From positions 12,792,428-12,856,427 of the forward strand of contig NC_064759.1 of NCBI RefSeq assembly GCF_011397635.1: a stretch of DNA of 64,000 nucleotides. The letters run 5' to 3'. The notes under the pieces are model-generated. The model was not told the DNA's origin. It searched no databases and saw nothing but the letters and a program-made list of their open reading frames with translations. The stretch is from Epinephelus fuscoguttatus. Taxonomy: Eukaryota; Chordata; Actinopteri; Perciformes; Serranidae. Positions 10,470 through 22,508 of the stretch are shown here, piece by piece. Position 1 is the stretch's first letter. Every line of letters begins with the position of its first letter. The position numbers were made by a program, and so were the translations under genes.

Positions 10470-13400
10470 TCAGAGCCGTGAAGCTTTTAACTCTATGTCC
10501 TTGTCCCACGTTGTGCTGGGCCGCTTGATTTTGTCACTGATGGTGGAGAGAGTGGTGAGGCTCTCAGGAGGGTCTGGGTCAGGCAGGTGCCAGTGGATGA
10601 AAATCAGATACATGAAAGAACCTATAACACCTCCGAGAAGTGGGGCCACCAGGGGCACCCAGAACCAGTAGTTGTAGCACCTGAGGAGCAGACAGAAAGG
10701 AGTTCAGATGAGAGTTTGTTTGTTTAAATCAGCATTATTCTGTACTTTTTATAATGTTACATGTGAAAGGGATTGCTCAGTGAGAAACCCGCAGAGAGTA
10801 ATTACCCAACTCTGCAGCTCTACAGATCTTTTTTTGCCTCTTTTAAGCCCTATGTTTTGGTTTATGGCCTGGTTAATGGTTCAGTGTCATCACATACTCA
10901 TCACACATTATGTCAGTGCTGTAACGCCCAGCGTGTTTTGGAGTTATTCTGCCCCCTAGTGGCCTTTAATCAATTAATTTAGCTTTAAATAGATTAGATC
11001 AAGCACAAATCTTTGGAGCCACACGAAAACTAAAGGGTCATAAAATCATAGAGCATCAGGTTACATTATCAATCATAGCAGAGTCATAATCAGATGTTCT
11101 GTAACAAGCTGACACTTCATGTTCCTTTGATCCTGCAGAAAGCAGCTGATAACCTCTAACATACGTGGTTTTCTGGGAAACAGAAGGTCAAAGACCTGTA
11201 AGAACGGCAAACAATGTCCCTCTTCAAATGCCACTATTACAGAATGAAATAACTGGTAGATTCATCAGTAAGATGTTTGATAAGTAACACGCATTTTGAA
11301 GTTGCCAGCTTGGAAAGTTGTGTGTGTTTAGTGCCGTGCATGTGCGCTGTATATGTAAGATAAGATACTCACGTGAACACCTCAGTGCCCCAGCCTGCAC
11401 TCAGTGTGAGGAGGCGTGGCCCCAGGTCCCGAGCAGGATTTATTGCTGCACCACAGTTAGCTGACATTGACATGGAGATCCCCAGGACAATCACTGCCAC
11501 TATGGGAGGAATCAGCTCTGAGGGGGCGGGAGTATTCCTCTTTTCATCCAAACATAGGATGCACAACATCAGCATGCCAGTGCCCACTACCTGATGACAC
11601 ATGTAAATAAATATAGAGTTAAATAAAGGAGGAACTGTCAATGCACTGAAGGTCACAAGTATCCTCCCACTGACCTGGTCAAGGAAACTTCTGCCCAAAG
11701 TCAAGTACTCTGAGGGGTATGTGGCAAATATAGACGCAGTCTCATTTGGGCCATATACAGTCAGCACTCCGCCACTGAACTCCATTATAGCATCTGAGAC
11801 AGAAACAGAGGGAACGTAGCAAACAAGAGAACAGACAGATTGAAACTTCTGAATTTATTCAATCTTTATTACGGAGCCCCTAAAGTCCGGAAAGGTCACA
11901 TCTTTTTTATCACAAGTTATTATCTTTTGGGAACAAGTTAATTAATGATCAAGTTAGTTAATTAGGTGGCATGTGAGCATGAATGGTCGTCTGTCTCTAT
12001 GTATCAGCCCTGCAATAGTCTGGCAACCTGTCCAGGGTGTACCCCGTCTCTTAAGTTATTTCCTGTGTTAACTTGTTCCTTTTGTATAATAACTTATGCA
12101 CGCAAGAAAGTAACTTGAGCACAAGCCCAGGGGTCCAAAGTGTCAGGGCCTTGACTGGCAAAATATCACTCAAATTAAGACATGCCAACCAGGAAGAGAC
12201 TCGAAATGACCACAAATAAACATATAACGACTACAAAGAGATGCAAAACAGCTGCAAAGAGACTCAAAGAGGCTCATGACCTCAAAGAGACATGAAATGA
12301 CTACACCAAGATTAAAAAAAGTTACCACAAAAAGATGCAAAGCAACTACAAAGAGGCTCAAAAGGACCACAGAGAGACACTTAACAAATACAAAGACCCA
12401 TAACATGACTACAAAAAGGGTCAAACCAACCAAACACAAAAAACTACAAAGAGATACAAAACAACAGAGAGATGTATAATGACTACATACCCTTTTTCCT
12501 CTTCATTCATTTATTTATTTATGTTATGTGTTATTTCATCTTGTCTTGCTGAGCACTTTGGGCTTAAAATGTGGTAAATAAGTTATTGTGTCATTTATAA
12601 ATGGGTGAATTATTTATATTTAAGCAGTAAAAGATTCAACATTATCGAGTTATTGGTAAATTTTTATTGTTTAATTTGTATTTTTATGTGCGGTGTTTAA
12701 GTGGTGTCATTGCATTCCCTGGGTTAGGAGCTAATTGGTTCCTACCTGCCCTGGTTTTGTGGGGATAGGCATGAGTGATACCCGAGAGAGAGTGAGTGCC
12801 TTGCTTAACAGGGAAGAGAAGTTGCTGTATCTCTAAGTTGGGATGTGTTAGTACTGTCTTATCATATTGGTGAAAATTAAATGAAGAGGAAGAAACAAAT
12901 GTAGCCCGCCTATTACTCATATGTAGTAGAGGTGGTGGGGCCTTATGTATGTCTGTGCCCAGGAGCCCATTGCCTCATACTCTGTTGATGCCTTTCAGGA
13001 CTTTAGGGGCTCCGTACAACTTTAATTTATCACCTTGTCTGTATTTGAATGATAAAGTGTTCGAGGTGCCAGAAAGACAAACCGTAGTAGACCAGGTAGA
13101 CGAGCCCTGACGCCATATAAGCCCCCAGCAGCTGGGAGAGGGAGTAGGGCACCAGCCTTCCCCACGGCACCTGGCCCAACACACAGAAGCTCAGAGTGAC
13201 CGCCGGATTCAAATGGGCACCTACAGAGACAAACAGGAGATGGTGGCAGCAGAAGACAGGAAAGAGGAAGACAAAAGTGAATTAGAGTGTGAGACATTGG
13301 ACGGTAATGAAATCTCAGATTATTTGTAGCCATATACTGTGTCAACCGGTGGATATCCATCAGAGCGAAGACCTTGAAAAGCTGGACGAGGCCTCAGCGC

Positions 13401-15660
13401 AGAGAGCGCCAGACATTAGTGTGATAAATCTAGAGTGTGAGGCAGAAGCTGAGCACTGTTGTATTTTATTTTATGTTCATCTTGCAGGGATGTCAGTGTG
13501 TGAGAGTGTCATATTTTACTGAGTTAAAAGATCACATAATGGGAAAATTTAGTGTGCATTTTATTTACCTGTGATGCCCTTGGTGAGGTACATTGCTGAC
13601 ATCACGCCCACAGAGAAGGCCATGTTGACTGAGAGGAACTGGCCTTTAGTGTCTCTGCTTGTCTTTACCTGCGCTGCAGCCGAGCAGCCAAAGAGCTTCA
13701 CAGCAGATAAAAGAGGAACAGAATTAGTGAGAGGAAAATCAGGAGAAATATTTTACACTTATAGGGAACAAAATAAGACAACTTAATCGCTCTACTGGTG
13801 ACTGATTATTTCTAGGTCAAACGAACTTATCAGTCATCACAGAAACATCTGATGACATTAAAAGGTGATTAATATCCTCTCATGAACTTTGTGATGAAAC
13901 TGCCCACTTCTTATCTGAATGACCATGTATAAATAACGGTGTGACTCTGAGTCCCAAAGATGAAAGGAAGTAAACACACATAAAGTATTTTATGTATTAT
14001 CTTCTAAAAGCCACACCTGCAGTCAGGCTTTTTCTGATGAAACTTTACAGCTTCTAATCACTAATTGAAATTGTTTTATTTATTACAGGCCAAGGTCACA
14101 TTAAAAAAGTTATGGCATCGTAACAATGAAGTACCGAGGCGATTAAAGTTTCTGGCAACAGTAGCTGGCTGAAAAACTGCAGTGATGACATATAAAAGGC
14201 CTGTATGGATAATCATGTGGATTCAACATGCGTCATAATGATTACCAGCAATTCAGTGTATGGATTATATTGGCATATACATCATTTTACATTTGCTTAT
14301 TAGTTCATTTAAGTTTTGCACATCTGACTTTTTCATTTATAGGAAAGGAAATACTGCCATCAAAAAGTATCCTCACCACTCTAATTATAATCCTGGTTAC
14401 ATTGCGTAAATCCCAGTACCAGCTTGATTCCAGGAAGCGGATTAATAATTTATGTTTGCTTTTTCAAACGCTGCCGGAGCATAACTTCAGTCTAAAACTT
14501 CACTACTGGTTCCAGTTTCATGTTTCATCAAAATAAACATTTAAATAAATCAAAAAGAGCCTAAGCACCTGTAAAATCTTTGCACATGAGTTTTCATATT
14601 TCATACTTTGGTTATTATTCCTCTTACATGTAGTGCTATTCATCAATCGAGATTGTTTTAGTGCGAGTTTCCAAGTGTTGGAGATATCAGCCATAGAGAT
14701 GTCTGCCTTCTCTCAAATGTAATGGAACTCAACAGCAATGTCTCTTTTCAGTTATCATGACCTGGTTCCTCAAGATAGTCCACAGTCATTATTGTGAGCA
14801 GTTTCGTGTACGAACTATTTTCTCTCTACGGAACGACACCCACCCACCAAGAAGGAAGTGTGCATCCACTGAGCTAATTTATGTTACAGCTCAGCTGAGG
14901 AGGACACCATTAATGTTTACATCTTGTGCTGTCACGAGCACGAGCCTCTCGTCCATGAGTAGATGCACGCTTCTTTCTGTGCAGTGATACAGTTGGCGGG
15001 TGTAGTTTCGTAGGAAGAAAACAGTTTTTGCTTGAAGCTGCTCACAACAAGATCTGTGGATTATCTTGAGTAACCGGGTCATGATTCCTGGAAAGAGACA
15101 TTGCTGTTGAGTTTTTCAAATTCATTTTTTGGACACTTTGAGCACCACAAGTGAAGTAATATGTAGTTCGATTATATTGGCGAGAAGGTAGACGTCTATA
15201 ACCAATACCTCCAACACTCTGCAACTCACACCAAAACAATCTAGACTGATAAATAGCACTACAGGTAAGAGGAAAAATATGTATTTTTGAATTTGGGCTG
15301 AACTATCTCTTTAAATCTAAGCCATATGCCTATACAACCTGCATACTCACATGTCCAATATACTAAATACAAAATAACTAAGAAATAAATTAAGATACGC
15401 CTCTCTGTATCTCTTTTTGTGTTTCATATGTTTTTATTTTCTTACATTTTAGGAGATTTAAATCTGTTCTGAAACAGTGTATACCTTGTTAGTCAATAAA
15501 AATGGACAATTAGTAAAAAAAAATTAAAAAAAAAAAATAAATAAAAAGCAAATTCAAAAACCTGTGTGTCACTTACCAGCAAGACAAAAGTTCCCAAGAA
15601 CTCAGCCATGCACTCTCGCACCAGAGCATTCCTCACCCTCACAAGCCGTCGGTTCAACAT
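10470..15660 (-). CDS. aqp10: Aquaporin-10, aquaglyceroporin (6 coding exons, complete)
   Basis: Exons in transcript order: 15660-15577, 13695-13569, 13220-13083, 11793-11675, 11590-11373, 10680-10470 (stop TGA). They total 897 nt, 298 aa; human AQP10 is 301. All introns are GT-AG and phases match. Exon lengths 127, 138, 119 and 218 equal those of the mammalian aquaglyceroporin genes. The first NPA is at residues 75-77 (AHLNPAV). The second is at 207-209 within NCGAAINPARDLGPR; R210 is the selectivity-filter arginine and D211 marks glycerol-transporting members. The TASIFATYP loop and FLDQ-VGTGML junction are AQP10-like. It is a six-helix plasma-membrane channel for water, glycerol and other small solutes, typical of intestinal epithelium in fish. 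No frameshift or stop is seen, so it appears functional. Intron 1 holds a foldback element (14600-15314) and intron 3 a tandem repeat (12180-12480). The donor after exon 3 (G|GTTTGT) is weak but gives the correct phase. Which fish paralogue (aqp10a or b) is unresolved. Confidence 0.94.
11968..12050 (+). repeat. Fragment of a common dispersed fish repeat
   Basis: The phrase GGTCGTCTGTCTCTATGTAT followed by CAGCCCTG.AATAGTCTGG and CCTGTCCAGGGTGTACCCCG matches the copy at 39750-40065 and the reversed copies at 27120-27680. Only the middle part survives here, in aqp10 intron 3. Confidence 0.7.
12180..12480 (+). repeat. Imperfect tandem repeat of about 20-25 bp units (CAAAGAGA.RCAAAAYGACTA)
   Basis: Units of the form GACTACAAAGAGATGCAAAA recur about a dozen times with drift (GACCACAAA, AGACTCAAAG, AGACACTTAA). 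The same unit builds the array at 25560-25810. A reversed trace is at about 52730-52775. The basic Lys/Thr/Arg-rich open frame over it is translation of the repeat. Confidence 0.85.
14600..15314. mobile_element. Foldback (long inverted repeat) element in aqp10 intron 1
   Basis: The left arm (from about 14600) and the right arm (to about 15314) are imperfect reverse complements of roughly 300 bases each. Both arms encode, in opposite directions, related short frames (MTWFLKIVHSHYCEQFRV and MTRLLKIIHRSCCEQLQA), which shows the inversion clearly. Both carry the phrase CCTCTTAC.TGTAGTGCTAT and its reverse GATAAATAGCACTACAGGTAAGAGG. The same arm sequence bounds the larger element at 30410-31908 and makes up the solo copy at 47999-48265. 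No transposase is present, so it is non-autonomous. Confidence 0.85.
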
Positions 15661-17366
15661 TGCTGGAGTTAAATCCCTCTTCTCATCTCACACTGAACTT
15701 GTTCTCTGCTCTCAGACAGACCAGCTGTCAGTCTGTCCGTCTCCCCGTCTGTCAAGGAGCTGATATACTGCTGTAAGTGGAGGAGGTGTCAGTGCTGATG
15801 CTATTAAAAAAAAAACAGTTTCCTGACTCAACTTCCACCTGAGCATCTGAAGACCTGCACTCTGTATCCTGACTCTTCCGCTTCTCTGCCTTCTCTTTCT
15901 CCACAGCTGGTCAAACACTGATGTTCATTTATTGTGTGGTCACACCTCAGGATTGGCTGGCGCAGAGAGCGTAATGTGCCTCAGCTGTTGCATATACTGA
16001 ACAAGGCCATAAACAGTAAGATTATGTATTGATGGCACTGATAGGGGGCAATAAACCACATCATATGTATACAGCGGAAACCTGCCTACTCCTTTGAAGA
16101 CCCCAGGTACAGATATTCATTCATCCCGAGGTTTCAATAATCTGAGTTGTGCGAGACACCACAGGTAACAATTACCATCTTGCATGCATACCAATGTTTT
16201 ATATACTCTTATTTCTCTATTAAAGAACCAGTATGCCTCAATAAATTAACACATGTTTTATGTTTAAACCATAAAATGGCAAAAAGAAACCCTGATGCAG
16301 CCTGCCTTTGACCTGTGGGTTCATCTGAATGCGTTTCTATGTGGAATTAAAGTCCAAAAATATCCATTTATGAATGTAGAAATTATATTTTTACTTGTGT
16401 GGTGAAACCGTCCTTAGTGAGTGTTAGGTAAGATGGTTGATAGGGAAGCCCCTCTCATCATCAGAGAGCAAGATGTCACCATAACCCCTCTTCACTGAAC
16501 TTTGGACTCCTAATGGATTATGTAACCAAAATAATTGCTGTGCAGCAGTTAACAGTCGTATTATTGCTGATAATTTCCAGAGAGGCACATGACTGTGGCA
16601 GGAAAGAATCTCTTGAGATCAGATAAGATAAAAGAGCCACTGGTGAAACTGCTTTGATATCTGTCATTTTACTGCTATTTTATCTGTAAAAAGGTTATAC
16701 TTTGAGTTTGGGGATTTGAGTTAAGGTAAAATGATGAAAAAACTCCAAACAGCTTGTGACATCATATCTTATCGCATCTACGCTCGAGGAATATCGCTGT
16801 TTGGTAATGTGTAAAAGGACAGATACCTTTACCCTGCTTCTGAGTTTTGTCCCAGGGCTTTTTCTGTGAGCTGATAGCAAGATGATAACACTATATCTCC
16901 CTCTGCAGGATATACGAATAAAAAGCATCACATTTAGTTAGGATTTATTAAAAAGCAATATAAACTCTAAATGCTGTCGTTAGCTTCTATTCACAATATA
17001 TTACAACATATATTTTCATTTACAGGTGCCACATTAATAGCTGAACAAAGTATCTGTTACAAAGTTTGGTTGACTTAACAAATGCATGAGCCGTCAGTGC
17101 ACTTAAATTCTGGCTGATACAGAATTATATCCCAGGCCTTGAGGTAGATGTAATCCTGTAGATAAAGTAAAAAGTACACACTTTTGACCTGGTCTCCAAG
17201 ATTATATTTCCTGTAGGGATTTCTCATAATGACTTGTTTTGATGGCATAGGCCCCGGATGGCTCGCTTAATCCATGTCAAGTTCTCAGCCACTAAGGGAT
17301 GGCTTTTAGCTTCTTGTCCGTCATCAGTCACTGAATGTTGCTCTGCCCCAGGTAGCTAAACAATCT
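15661..17366. other. Intergenic spacer, aqp10 5' side to IL16-like 3' side
   Basis: It contains the presumed aqp10 promoter (immediately above 15660, no clear TATA) and the 3'UTR of the IL16-like gene with AATAAA on the minus strand at 16944-16949. No other coding signal is seen. Confidence 0.55.
16944..16949 (-). terminator. Poly(A) signal AATAAA for the IL16-like gene
   Basis: The plus strand reads TTTATT, so the minus strand has a canonical AATAAA about 420 bases after the stop at 17367. It implies a 3'UTR of roughly 440 bases. This is inferred from position and motif only. Confidence 0.5.
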
Positions 17367-20300
17367 TCATGTTTCCAGATGTTTAAGAGGGCGGCGAAGC
17401 ACCACGTCCACAGGCCCGGGGGGAAGTCCTCTGATCAGAGTCCAGGCCTCCAGGCGTCTCATCCCCACCACGCTTACACCGCCAATCTCTTCAACCTCAT
17501 CACCAGGACACACCTTGTCAACAGGACCTCCTGAAGGAGAAAGAGTGGGTATAATGAACATGTATGTATACAAAAAGGGGCCAAACTGAAGCAGCCAAAA
17601 TGAAAAGGTAATGTAGCATGTGTATGGTTTATAAATTCCCCGAATAGGCACGTTTTAAGGTATGTAAAAATACTCTGCTACGATTGATCATTTGTTTATC
17701 ACGGTTTTCCTACGTTAAAAAAACTCAGAAAAGGGGCCTGAAGCAGATCTACTCCTTCTCCCTCATTGATACACTCTGCATCTGACCTTGGGCCCTGTCC
17801 ACCCAAAATTCCAATGTCAGCCGGTAAATCCAAAAACAAATGCCTATTGCTCCAAAGCCCATTTCACCAAAAATATATTTCCTTTAGTTAGTTTCCAAAT
17901 ATCGATTGAGCCACTCATCCCGGGTGTTTTTAGCGACCCTTTGCAGCATTTCCCAACAGCGTTTCAGCCACTGATACCACAGTTTTTACCCACCCTTCAT
18001 GGAGTTTCACAGCAGTGTTTGAAACTCCAATCCTGGGTTACTTTACCAACCCATCCCTGCTTTTCCAGCAACTTCTGTGCCACCAAATGTAGTGTTTTAA
18101 GCCAGAACATGATCCTTTTCCAACTGTAACCAAGAGGTTTTTGTACCTAAACCTAACCACACATTCACCACAGCATTGTTGACAAATGTAAAGTATCTGT
18201 GGTTTACAGAAATGTACAATGCAAACATTTTTTCTGGTGATTGGGTTGTCTAACTCCGGAGAGTGTATATTTTCAAGGAAATAGGACTTCAAAGCTATGG
18301 GCATCTGTTTTTGGGATAATGGGCTGTCAGAGAAAAGGGCTTACAGTGTGAAGAGACATTTTTTTGGACTAGTGGGGCTTTGGAATTTTGTGCCTCAGGG
18401 GAATGGCCGATCTCTCTGTACTGACAACTACGCTCTGCCTTGGAGGGTTTAAGGTCTCTTTGCCGATGTTATGTCAAAGTCTCTTCCCCTGTCAATATGT
18501 GTCTTCCATGTTAGACAGCAACTGGCCTTTGTAAAGGTGATGTACCTAATCTAGGTTGCCTGGGGTATATTTGAATCTCAGATTTTAGGGATGTATACAG
18601 ACATCTCCCGTTTTAGTAAAGGAATTTGATAAGACCTCTCTGGTGACAGACTTTGCAGAGATACAAGTCGTTTATAGTCAAGGTCAGATATTTTAGGGGT
18701 CATAAATATAAGAAAAACATATTGTTTAGTAAAGGGTATATTTGAATTTTAAATCTTAATTCTGACAGGGTTGCTTAACGTATAACCTCTTTGGGGAATG
18801 TAAAAGATATGGTGTTCAAATGAAGTTCAAGTCTCTGAGCTTCAGTTCTCACCCTGGAAGATCTTCTGCACAGTGAGTGGTCTGTTCCCCAGAGTGGAGT
18901 CCACACCTCCCTCCAGACTGAAGCCCAGATCCCTGCTGTTCTTCTCCAGACGCACACACACACGCTGACCTGAGAGAGCACATAAGCAGAAAAACCGAGA
19001 TCAGTATCTGACTTTAAACTGATTCAATACTAATATCTTTTCAGAACTCAGGTAAAGCACGACCTCTCACCTGCCTGTGTTGGCTCCTGATTATTTGTCT
19101 GTGCTCCCACCTTGCAAACACCACTACTCTCTTCCCTCCTCAGGACAACCACCCCCATCTCTCGAGTCTTTGCTCTCCTCAGGATCCTCAGGGCCTCCCA
19201 GTGGGCGAAGCCACACAGTGCCGTGCCGTTGATCGACAGGACCTGGTCGCCTTCCCTAATGGAGCCTTCCTTGGCTGCAACACCTGAGTGAAACACCCTG
19301 TGAACCTGTAAAGAAGACACAAAGGGACAAATGAGGAGACTGAGAACAATCTATTTGAAGATTTTTTTCAGGAGAATGCAGGAAGGAGTGTTTTCTTACA
19401 GTGATAGGCTTGTTCTGATCTTTGCCTCCCGCCAAACTGAAGCCCAGTCCCACTCCCATGTCCTTATGGAGAACCACCACCTGCACATCGTTGTAGTCCT
19501 GCAAAAAGGGAAGGCAGAGAGAATGAGAAAGAAGTCGTAGTTACACTCTTCTTGTGTTTTCCTGATTTTGTAGTTTGAATTTTGCATGGGAAAAGTGACA
19601 TAATTCATGCCACAAAAGCTGCAAAATTACTGATGCTGTTGTTTGTACCTGTAGGTTGTTGTCCCCCACGCTCCTGACATCCTCCAGGAGCCTGTCAAGC
19701 TCCTCACTGGGCATCACAGACACACAAGACAGGGCTGACATGTCTGAGCTCAGCGAGGCTGTCCGATGTTTAGTAGATTGCCACTCATCGCTGTCAGTCT
19801 CTGACTCATAGTCAACTCCAGCAAAGTTACAAAGTTCTGAAAGACTACAGGGAGGAAAGAAAAAAGTTCTGGGGTTAAAAAACTGACGTATTGTTGGAGG
19901 GAATACTTCCAGCTAATCAAAAATGTGGTACTACAAACGGTACACACCTGACACAGAAGCTCCTGTGATCTGACTGGCTCATGTTACTAGTGATGGTCAC
20001 CGAGGACTCTCCAGAATCTGAGTCATAGTTTGAATCCTCATCCCTCTGCGTACTCTCATCATCGTCCTCATAATCATCTTCGTCGTCATTCCAGACCTTT
20101 ATCTCTGGGGTCAAACCAGCTACCCAAGCATTCAAGTCCAACACCTGCTTCTTCGCCTTTGGACTGGATGTGCTGACATCTGAAGAGATGAGATCAGGGA
20201 GGTTGCTGTAGGAGGAAGTGGCGAGGGGCTGAGGGAGAGGTGGCAGATCTGGTTCAGGAGTTTTGGCTGCTTGTGTGGTAACAGAAGTACTTTTATTTTC

Positions 20301-22508
20301 ACCGTCTGCAATGGGAATGATGTTTTGCGGTTGCGTGGTAGGTGAAAGAGTAGGTGAGTTGTTTGGAGAGTTTGTTGGAGTCTTGTCGTCGTCACTAACA
20401 GGTGAAGTGACATCAGGCGGTGTTGTTTTCTGTACGTAAGTGTAAGTGTCACTAGAGTCGGACAGTAAGGACGGTAGTTTCTCGCTTGGTGTCTCAGGGC
20501 TTGAGATTTTGTGGAAATCTGTTTCATCGATGTAAAAGTTTCTCCGTTTTTCTTGAGCTCCTTCACCTAGAGGGATTTCTAATGTGCTCTTGAGTCTGGA
20601 ATATTTACCAAAATCTTCGGCATAACCACCACCACTTTCTTTTCCCTCATTCTCAACCAAATCACTCCCTCCTCTTTCTTCCCTCAACAATCTCAGTCCA
20701 ACCTCGTCCACTGATAAAGACCTGTTTGACCCAAGTTTCTGTCCTGCTCCTGACGCCTTCTCCTCAGCTTTTTCATTGCCCTCCCCTCCTTCTTTCAACC
20801 CCTCCCACTTGTATCTCAGTCCACCTACCGCTCTTGCTGATCCACTCTTTTTCACTCCATCATGAGCCCTGCTGAGTTGTGTTGGCACAGAGAAGGCCCG
20901 TCTGGGCAGCAGGACCTGTCCTGTAGCCAAACCCTGAGCTCTCTGTGAGAGAGCCTCAAACTGATTTATCTTATTTCTCACACTGGCTGCAGAGGCGGAT
21001 GACAACCTCTCTGGGAATCGCTTCCTCTCTATTGTTTTCACTGCCAAGTCCACTGGGTTTGACTCAAACACGTCTTCATCAGTGCTGCTACTCTTTGATT
21101 CATTTTTTTCTTTTGCTCCATCATTTGTCTCTTTTTCCGTCTCTTCATGCAACCCAGTGTTTTCCCTCAATGGCTCATTTATTCTATTAGTCTCGCTCTT
21201 CATCCCGCTCCAATCCCAACTCCCACTTGCTCTTCTCTCCCTACAACCAGACGAATCTCTCAAAGACACTGATCTCCCTTCTTCTAAGAAACTGTTGGAC
21301 TGCAAAGATGGAGTAATTCCTGCTGCAGCCCTTGCAGATCTTATCTGAGCTGCTACACAGTACCTGCTCCTCGCTCTGTCTAGAGACCTCGTGCCCATTT
21401 CCTCTAATCCTCTATGCCAGTTAACGCCCCCTTCCTCTGAATACTTACCCTGGACCTGTCCTTGCCATTGTATCCCTGACAATCTCTCCCTGGTCCTGCT
21501 CGTCCTCGGAGAAAGTGAAGTCTCAGAACCTGACATGTCTTTTTGTGTCCAGGTGAATGAGTTCCTGTTTTGCAGTGGACTTAAGCTGCTTTTGTCTTCA
21601 GAAGAGAAACGCCTGGGGAAGGTTCCCCCTGATGCCCTCTCATATTTAGAGGTAGAGGAGTCCCTAGTTTTGCTGGAATCCTCCGTTTTTGCAAAACCAG
21701 CTGAGCCGTAGAGTTTCTCTATCCGCTCCATTATACTCTGACCTCCTTGAGGCCCACTCAAAGATGTCCCTCTGACACCAGAGCCAGGTCCAGACAGGGA
21801 CCTCAGCCTAGTGGGGAGAGAACTGCCCCGACTGGTCCTGTCCAAAGTCTGACTCACGTGACTCACTGGGCTCCTCTCTTGAACATTACTTGTAGCTGCA
21901 GAGTTATAGGCCTGTATTGAAGACATCACCCTGCCCCTCAAGCCTTCAATTCCAGTCCTTCTTTCATCCAAGCCACTTTTGGTTGAAAATGCATAGTCAG
22001 CCCTTTTGCCATAATCGGGACTTGATGCCCCCGATCTCCAATCTAAACTCTTACTTCTGCTCGGCAGGTTGTATCTCCTCCAGTCTGTCCTGCCCCGGCT
22101 TTCAGATGCAGGGTTAAAGTTTCCACCTCTGTCAGTGCCAAACTCTGTGATAGTTTTGTCTGCTGCGCCATTCTGGTTCAGCTTGGTAAACGTTTTATGG
22201 CTTGACATTTCCTCCTCCTCACACTGACCTATGACACTGCTGCGACTCCCAGTCCTGGCTTGATAACCAGTGACTGTGGGATCCTCCTCCTTGCTTGTGC
22301 CATTTGCGCCAGTGTGCGTCTCGCATCTCTCTCTGTTGCTGGCTTCCTCAGCACTTTCCTTCTCCTCTAAAAAACCTGTGGGTTTCCTAACACCTGGCCT
22401 GCGAGTGAGACTGTAAGAGGGAGAATTAGCTGAGCGGACAGTGAAGCGTGCTTCTGTCCTCTGCCCGCTGTACTCACTCACTCGAGTAGGGAGCATGGAC
22501 AAGTCCAT
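17367..22508 (-). CDS. Pro-interleukin-16-like protein with two C-terminal PDZ domains (6 coding exons)
   Basis: Coding exons: 22508-19948, 19844-19649, 19498-19400, 19305-19071, 18969-18853, 17530-17367 (stop TGA); 3372 nt, 1123 aa, all GT-AG and in phase. Residues 1 to about 850 come from one giant exon and are low complexity, Ser/Arg rich (many SR, RSxS and SP sites). There is a Ser-Pro/Thr-Pro cluster near 690-730, a short non-polar motif [14 protein letters not shown] near 790, and an acidic tract near 805-835. PDZ1 (about 924-1010) carries [11 protein letters not shown] and [17 protein letters not shown]2 (about 1035-1118) carries [31 protein letters not shown] and [16 protein letters not shown]. 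These match the order and wording of the last two PDZ domains of pro-IL-16 ([23 protein letters not shown]). Pro-IL-16 acts as a PDZ scaffold and its C-terminus is released by caspase-3. Here the inter-PDZ linker has no aspartate, and the chain ends RRPLKHLET, unlike the human RRKS-type tail. The start ATG follows a splice-acceptor-like TTTACTCTCAG, so 5' non-coding exons probably exist. It could instead be named as another PDZ scaffold; family confidence is high, orthology is not. Confidence 0.82.

Noticed and set aside
12170-12479. Basic Lys/Thr/Arg-rich frame (plus) and Phe/Val-rich frame (minus)
   Set aside because: Both are translations of the CAAAGAGA-type tandem array.
14757-15082. Two related 63-76 residue frames facing each other
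   Set aside because: They are the two arms of a foldback element, not a gene pair.
20132-21711. Several 80-144 residue frames on both strands
   Set aside because: They are shadow frames of the giant IL16-like coding exon, which has the continuous 863-codon frame and correct splice ends.
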